DNA from: Chitinophaga japonensis
GTDB taxonomy: Bacteria; Bacteroidota; Bacteroidia; Chitinophagales; Chitinophagaceae
DNA: 64,000 nucleotides
Assembly: GCF_007830125.1 (NCBI RefSeq)
Contig: NZ_VLLG01000002.1
Location: 692,985 to 756,984, forward strand
Reading direction: 5' to 3'
Part shown: one piece after another, positions 60,003 to 64,000 of the stretch
How the letters are laid out: each line of letters starts with the position of its first letter
Numbering within the stretch: the stretch's first letter is position 1
Translations under genes and position numbers: made by a program
Notes under the pieces: generated by a model
Database searches by the model: none
The model's input: the letters and a program-made list of their open reading frames with translations, nothing else
What the model was told of the DNA's origin: nothing

Positions 60003-60385
60003 TTTAACTTAAACGGCACTACCATCTGGAACTCCGGTATCTTTACATCAAACAGCTTCTTGTTGAGCTGGTTCTCCATCTGGTAGGTACCATACATCTT
60101 ACCGATCTCCGTACGGAGGTTGGAACCGGATACGTACTGGTAGCTTTCGCCGGGGGCCAGCAGCGGCTGTACGCCCACCACGCCTTCCCCCTCCACTTCA
60201 CGGTGGGTACCGTTGGAGTCTATGATATACCAGTGCCGGCGCAGGAGCTTGATGGGAAAGGTATTGTTGTTCTCGATCGTAATACGGTAAGCAAACATGT
60301 ACTCGCTTCCAACCGGGTTGGAATAATCAGGCTGGTAGAATGTTTCCACGCTGATGGTGATACCTTCTGTAACCTTTTTTACCAT
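59999..60385 (-). CDS. apaG: ApaG domain protein
   Basis: A 128-aa ApaG protein. The fold is an immunoglobulin-like beta sandwich; the diagnostic block is RHWYIIDSNGTHREVEGEGVVGVQPLLAPGESYQYVSGSNLRTEIGKMYGTYQM (positions about 45-100; GEGVVGxQP is the core). In proteobacteria ApaG is linked to cobalt/magnesium resistance and binds diphosphate; the exact role is open. It is a cytoplasmic protein and convergent with gldB. Confidence 0.92.
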   Translation of the reverse strand: MVKKVTEGITISVETFYQPDYSNPVGSEYMFAYRITIENNNTFPIKLLRRHWYIIDSNGTHREVEGEGVVGVQPLLAPGESYQYVSGSNLRTEIGKMYGTYQMENQLNKKLFDVKIPEFQMVVPFKLN

Positions 60386-60484
60386 AAGTACAGTTTTTAC
60401 CTTTAACGTAAAAATAATGAAAATAAATCCAGCGGGGATATAATTTATGTGTTATTCCGACACACTTTAACCAGCCTTTAACAA

Positions 60485-60814
60485 CTACCCCGCTATTTCT
60501 ACGCCCTCCAGTATCCCCGGATCGTCTTCGGCCCGCCGGGCGGCCACTTCAAAGCGGTTCTGCCAGTAGCCGCGGCGCCAGTGCTCCAGCAGGTACAGCC
60601 ATACAAAGCGGATGATGCCATACTGCCGGTACTGTTTGATATGGCAAACTTCATGCCTTACCCAGCGCTCGCTGGCCAGGAACGCCTGCCGCCCCACCCC
60701 GTGCAGGTGAATGGTGCGGCCCCAGACAATAGCGGCCCGGGGAGCGCCCAGTTGCCGGGCAGCCCGCCGGGCCAGCCATGAATCCTCTTTTATAAAGCAG
60801 GTTATTTTTTCCAA
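60485..60814 (-). CDS. DUF4157-like small protein with HExxH motif
   Basis: A 109-aa protein. The motif RHEVCHIKQYRQYG at about 54-67 is an HExxH-type site followed by a hydrophobic helix (IIRFVWLYLLEHW) and NRFEVAARRAEDDPG, as in DUF4157-type mini-metalloprotease-like proteins. No signal peptide is seen. Its 5' end overlaps the 3' end of the beta-barrel gene by 13 bp, so it is the last gene of that operon. Peptidase activity is not demonstrated. Confidence 0.7.
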   Translation of the reverse strand: MEKITCFIKEDSWLARRAARQLGAPRAAIVWGRTIHLHGVGRQAFLASERWVRHEVCHIKQYRQYGIIRFVWLYLLEHWRRGYWQNRFEVAARRAEDDPGILEGVEIAG

Positions 60815-61743
60815 TCCTTTTTACTGAAAAGCGAAAATCTCCGTGAAATGTTGAAACCCCAACGGAACTGCCCCTGCAGCCAGGAGGCCCTGGTTTCGGG
60901 GATGAACTGGTTTTCCAGTATAGCCGTGGAGTTTGTAAAGTTAACACTAAACACGTGGCCGCCCGTTTCTATTTCCAGCCCGGCTCCCAGTGGATTGAAG
61001 AACTCAATGCCCTGCGCCTTGTAATAATCCTTGCTGCTTTGGCTGCGGAAAGGGTAGTAATACTCCGCGATAAAGGCCAGGCGCTTGGACAGGCGGATGC
61101 GGCCGCTGCCGCCCAGGGCAAACATATTGTTCATATCCATATAGCCCACCCGGTTGCGGTGCACGTAGGTGGGAGACAGGGTCAGCGACAGCCGGTCGCC
61201 GAACTTGCGGGCAATAATGGCCTGCGCCACGTAGGTCATACGGTCCGTAAACTCCTCGAAATGGCTGGCAGACGTTTCATCAATGCTGGAGGTCATGGTG
61301 CTCAACGTTACGTTGCCGAATACGGACAGGGATACAGGCATTTGATCGTCAGTGGTCTGTTTCAGCACCCGGTACTTGGCCAGCCCTTCAAATACCTGGC
61401 TCAGGTCGCCGGAGCCTTTGGCGCGGCTGATGCCCACCATCAGGTCGTCCGTGATGCCGTACTCAAAGGCGATCCGGATATCCGTGGAATTGTCCAGGCC
61501 GAAAGCGGTCTTGCCGCCGCCAAAAGACCCGCCAATATCGCCAAAGCGGTGCGCCACCCTGAAATCCAGCTCATGCTTTTTCAGGGTTTCGTTGGAATGC
61601 CCCATAATGATACGGGTGGACTTAAAGGTGCCGATCACCGGCTGGTGGCCGGCGGTAGAGTCCTCGAACATCTTGCTCAGGTCCTGCGCCTGGCCGGCCA
61701 GGTACAGGCCGCAGCTAATCAGTAACAGACAGATTGTCTTCAT
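60802..61743 (-). CDS. DUF5777-family outer-membrane beta-barrel protein
   Basis: A 313-aa protein with a signal peptide (about 1-19, cut after GQAQ) and amphipathic beta strands throughout, as in DUF5777 proteins of Bacteroidota. Segments FKSTRIIMGHSNETLKKHELDFRVAHRFGDI and GLDNSTDIRIAFEYGITDDLMVGISR are characteristic. I use the ATG at 61743; the longer frame to 61773 adds ten residues before the signal. It follows the YceI and haem lipoprotein genes, a combination I recall from other Bacteroidota, so the three may act together. Confidence 0.8.
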   Translation of the reverse strand: MKTICLLLISCGLYLAGQAQDLSKMFEDSTAGHQPVIGTFKSTRIIMGHSNETLKKHELDFRVAHRFGDIGGSFGGGKTAFGLDNSTDIRIAFEYGITDDLMVGISRAKGSGDLSQVFEGLAKYRVLKQTTDDQMPVSLSVFGNVTLSTMTSSIDETSASHFEEFTDRMTYVAQAIIARKFGDRLSLTLSPTYVHRNRVGYMDMNNMFALGGSGRIRLSKRLAFIAEYYYPFRSQSSKDYYKAQGIEFFNPLGAGLEIETGGHVFSVNFTNSTAILENQFIPETRASWLQGQFRWGFNISRRFSLFSKKDWKK

Positions 61744-61788
61744 GGTTGTTGGTTTGTTTATACAGCAGTTCATCCAAATGTTGTTTAG

Positions 61789-62340
61789 TTATTTTTGAGT
61801 GGCCAGGCTGTAGGTGGCCTGCACCGTCACGTCTACTACCTCAGCTATATTCTTGATCACCAGCCTGGGTATTTTTATCTTGTGATCTACCAGGCGCACC
61901 TTGAATTTGGAGCTGGAAGTCAGTTGCCCGTTCTGAATGGTAATGGTGCCTTTTTCCCGGTAGGCTTTGTCTACGCCGTGCAAGGTCAGGGTACCCTCAA
62001 CCGTCACGTCATAGGTGCCATCGCCGCTAAGGGCGGCCGGGTTGGCCAGCTTGCCTTTGAACTCGGCATAGGGATACTTTTCCGTTTCCAGGTAGTTCTC
62101 GTTGAAATGCTCCTGCATCAGCTTCTTTTTGAACTGGAAGGTGTTTACCGGCACCTTGAAATACACGGCGCCCGTTTTCAGGTTAATGGCGGAAACACCT
62201 TTGTCGGTTTTAGCTTCAATGTCTTCCAGCGGCGCAGATGAAAAGAAGGACAGGTGCACATTACGGCAGGAGTAGATGTCCTGCGCATAGGCATGCGCCG
62301 TTAGCAGCGCCGCCGCCATAAGAAAGAAAAATCGCTTCAT
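61789..62340 (-). CDS. YceI family periplasmic protein
   Basis: A 183-aa secreted protein: signal peptide (MKRFFFLMAAALLTAHAYA) and a YceI lipocalin-like barrel that can bind polyisoprenoids or similar lipids. Typical are KVPVNTFQFKKKLMQEHFNENYLETEKYPYAEFKGK and the TVEGTLTLHGVDK segment. The ATG at 62340 gives the signal peptide directly; the frame is open to 62382. It lies 55 bp after the haem lipoprotein gene. Confidence 0.88.
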   Translation of the reverse strand: MKRFFFLMAAALLTAHAYAQDIYSCRNVHLSFFSSAPLEDIEAKTDKGVSAINLKTGAVYFKVPVNTFQFKKKLMQEHFNENYLETEKYPYAEFKGKLANPAALSGDGTYDVTVEGTLTLHGVDKAYREKGTITIQNGQLTSSSKFKVRLVDHKIKIPRLVIKNIAEVVDVTVQATYSLATQK

Positions 62341-62395
62341 CTGTTTAGAGTTTGTCTTTTTCAGTGTTTTGTTCTGTACCATGTTTAAAGGCCGT

Positions 62396-62758
62396 TTACT
62401 CCGGCATTCCCTTGGATATCCAGCAACTGATGGAGTCCCGCAGGCTCTGCCGTAATGCGCCGGAAGGCGGCATGTCTGCCTGTGCGCTCAATACCCGCAG
62501 CCTGAAAGTGGTTTCATTGCTGCTCACAAAACTTTCAAATTTGTCCTGCGTGGAAAAATCCGCGCCCCTGGGCGCCGTGCTGCCGCTGTGACAGAACGTG
62601 CAGTTAGACTGTATCACGCCGTATACAAAGGCGGCGGAGATCTGCAGGGTGTCACAGTTGTTCACTACCGGGCCGGTATCCGGCGCCGCTGCTTCCTTGT
62701 TCGTACAACTATAGATGGCAATAGCCAACAGGCTTGTCAATAAAAGATATGTCCTCAT
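62396..62758 (-). CDS. Small c-type haem lipoprotein
   Basis: A 120-aa lipoprotein (lipobox IYSC, Cys18) with one haem-binding CTFCH at 53-57 and a possible Met ligand in ADMPPSG near 95. The pattern SAAFVYGVIQSNCTFCHSGSTAPRG is that of short cytochrome proteins that sit on the outer side of the membrane. It is the first gene of the operon with YceI and DUF5777, which suggests an electron-transfer or redox-sensing unit, but no partner enzyme is present. Confidence 0.75.
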   Translation of the reverse strand: MRTYLLLTSLLAIAIYSCTNKEAAAPDTGPVVNNCDTLQISAAFVYGVIQSNCTFCHSGSTAPRGADFSTQDKFESFVSSNETTFRLRVLSAQADMPPSGALRQSLRDSISCWISKGMPE

Positions 62759-62914
62759 GTGTCAGAAAATGGATTTAGATGAATGAATGTTTATTTGATT
62801 TTAAATTGTTAACTATAGTAATTTCGGTTCCGTTATCTATACGCAGGTATTTTCCAAAGCGTTGCCTCGGCCGGGAGATATAACGCGATCCGGCCATTTA
62901 AATTATAATTAAAA

Positions 62915-62922
62915 TATATTTG
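62915..62922 (+). promoter_or_regulatory. -7 box directly before murF
   Basis: TATATTTG is an exact TAnnTTTG match that ends 6 bp before the murF ATG, so the transcript would start at or within a base or two of the start codon. Confidence 0.45.
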
Positions 62923-62928
62923 TAAGTT

Positions 62929-64000
62929 ATGAATATTGACCAGCTCTACGAACGATATAAACAACATCCTGCTGTTCAAACGGATACGCGCAAACTGCAA
63001 CCCGGCGATATTTTCTTTGCCCTCAAAGGGCCCAATTTTAACGGCAACGCCTATGCGGAAGCGGCGCTGGACATGGGGGCGTCCCTGGCCGTGGTAGATG
63101 ACCCGGCCCATTATACCCGCCCGGAAAAAATGATGCTGACAGACGATGTGCTGCATACCCTGCAGGAGCTGGCGCTCTGGCACCGCATGCAACTGAATAT
63201 TCCCATACTGGCCATTACCGGCAGCAACGGCAAAACCACCACCAAGGAGCTGATCAGCGCCGTACTGGCTACCACCTATAAGACCGTGGCTACCAAAGGC
63301 AACCTCAACAACCACATTGGCGTGCCCCTTACCCTGTTGAGCATCCCCATGGACGCACAGATAGCCGTGGTTGAAATGGGGGCCAACCACCAGCACGAAA
63401 TTGAAAGCTACTGCCGGGTGGCCCGGCCCACGCACGGCATTATCACCAACATAGGCAAGGCCCACCTGGAAGGCTTTGGCGGGGAGGAAGGCGTAAAAAA
63501 AGCCAAGGGCGAGCTGTATGATTTTTTACGGGAGCACGACGGGACTGTTTTTGCGTGCAGCAACTACCCCTACCTGCTGGACATGGCCAAAGGCATGCTG
63601 GAAATAGTGACCTACGGGGAAAAGGACGCGGACTTTACCGGCCACCCCCTGGCGGAAACAGCGTTCCTGGGCGTAGCGGTAGAGGAGGAGGAAGGTATCG
63701 GCACCCTGCACACCCACCTCACGGGTACCTATAATTTCCCCAATGTAATGGCGGCAGTGGCAGTGGGGCTGTACTTTGGCGTGCCCGGGCCGGCGGTGAA
63801 AAAAGCTATTGAGGACTATGTACCTTCCAACAACCGCTCCCAGGTGGTGCGACAGGGCTCCAATACCATTATTATGGATGCCTATAATGCCAACCCCTCC
63901 AGCATGCAGGCGGCAGTGGAGAACTTCATTGCCCTGCGGGCGCCTAAAAAAGTGCTGCTGCTGGGCGCCATGATGGAGCTGGGGCAGGACAGCATAAAGG
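62929..64000 (+). CDS. murF: UDP-N-acetylmuramoyl-tripeptide-D-alanyl-D-alanine ligase (runs off the window)
   Basis: The first 357 codons of MurF are present, start ATG at 62929 (MNIDQLYERYKQHPAVQTD). TRKLQPGDIFFALKG is the N-terminal substrate domain, GSNGKTTTK (98-106) is the ATP P-loop, and EMGANHQHEIESY and NPSSMQAAVENF follow as in Mur ligases. The enzyme adds D-Ala-D-Ala to the UDP-muramyl tripeptide, the last cytoplasmic step of the peptidoglycan precursor. The frame is open to the end of the window and roughly 70-80 residues are missing. Confidence 0.94.
   Translation, partial: MNIDQLYERYKQHPAVQTDTRKLQPGDIFFALKGPNFNGNAYAEAALDMGASLAVVDDPAHYTRPEKMMLTDDVLHTLQELALWHRMQLNIPILAITGSNGKTTTKELISAVLATTYKTVATKGNLNNHIGVPLTLLSIPMDAQIAVVEMGANHQHEIESYCRVARPTHGIITNIGKAHLEGFGGEEGVKKAKGELYDFLREHDGTVFACSNYPYLLDMAKGMLEIVTYGEKDADFTGHPLAETAFLGVAVEEEEGIGTLHTHLTGTYNFPNVMAAVAVGLYFGVPGPAVKKAIEDYVPSNNRSQVVRQGSNTIIMDAYNANPSSMQAAVENFIALRAPKKVLLLGAMMELGQDSIK

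Overview
The window looks like chromosome from a Bacteroidota member, most likely a Chitinophagaceae (Chitinophaga-like) organism. The evidence is many promoters with the Bacteroidota -7 box TAnnTTTG, start codons without clear Shine-Dalgarno sequences, a SusC-style TonB receptor with an N-terminal carboxypeptidase-regulatory domain, a GldB-like lipoprotein, many lipobox proteins and large DUF1501/PSD1/DUF1800 genes. I see no rRNA, tRNA, CRISPR array, IS element or phage gene. Coding density is high; the long spacers are mostly occupied by palindromic repeats or promoters.

Layout. 1-7.1 kb: end of an alpha-2-macroglobulin gene with pbpC, then rarA, a small membrane protein and an M13 peptidase. 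7.2-8.7 kb: small membrane proteins and a YHS lipoprotein around a 21-bp-period intergenic array. 8.7-17.8 kb: a putative phosphate-starvation island containing an M57 peptidase, a beta-helix lipoprotein, a TonB receptor, an unknown 136-aa protein and a PlcP-like metallophosphoesterase on the minus strand, with DUF47 and Pit phosphate transporter genes diverging from them. 18-23.6 kb: rmlA, galE, half a transketolase, an ECF sigma unit and an MBL hydrolase. 23.7-29.6 kb: the rod-shape operon mreB-mreC-mreD-mrdA-rodA. 29.9-35.2 kb: purD and the POT/OPT peptide transporters. 35.3-46.2 kb: Planctomycete-style cytochrome/DUF1501/DUF1553 and DUF1501/DUF1800 modules around an AraC regulator. 46.3-52.6 kb: molybdenum cofactor genes. 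52.6-62.8 kb: M48 peptidase, GNAT, DUF4349, serS, nadE, gldB, apaG and an envelope operon with DUF5777, YceI and a haem lipoprotein. The window ends inside murF.

The most interesting signal is regulatory. In front of the minus-strand genes at 8.7-16.0 kb there are direct repeats of TTAACA-like hexamers spaced exactly 11 bp apart. This is the layout of PhoP/PhoB boxes, and the hexamer matches the Bacillus type TTHACA-N5. In four of the five cases a -7 box or near match lies 20 bp downstream, and in the fifth (M57) a weaker one does. The genes controlled fit phosphate scavenging: a phospholipase C-like enzyme for membrane lipid remodelling, an outer-membrane receptor with a surface lipoprotein, and the adjacent Pit transporter. 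This assignment is inference from sequence pattern; no PhoB/PhoR gene lies in the window.

A second theme is a set of intergenic imperfect palindromes built from short tandem units. They differ in sequence but share an architecture of arm, 25-60 nt unique loop and complementary arm. Two of them, on either side of mreB-purD, have clearly homologous loops.
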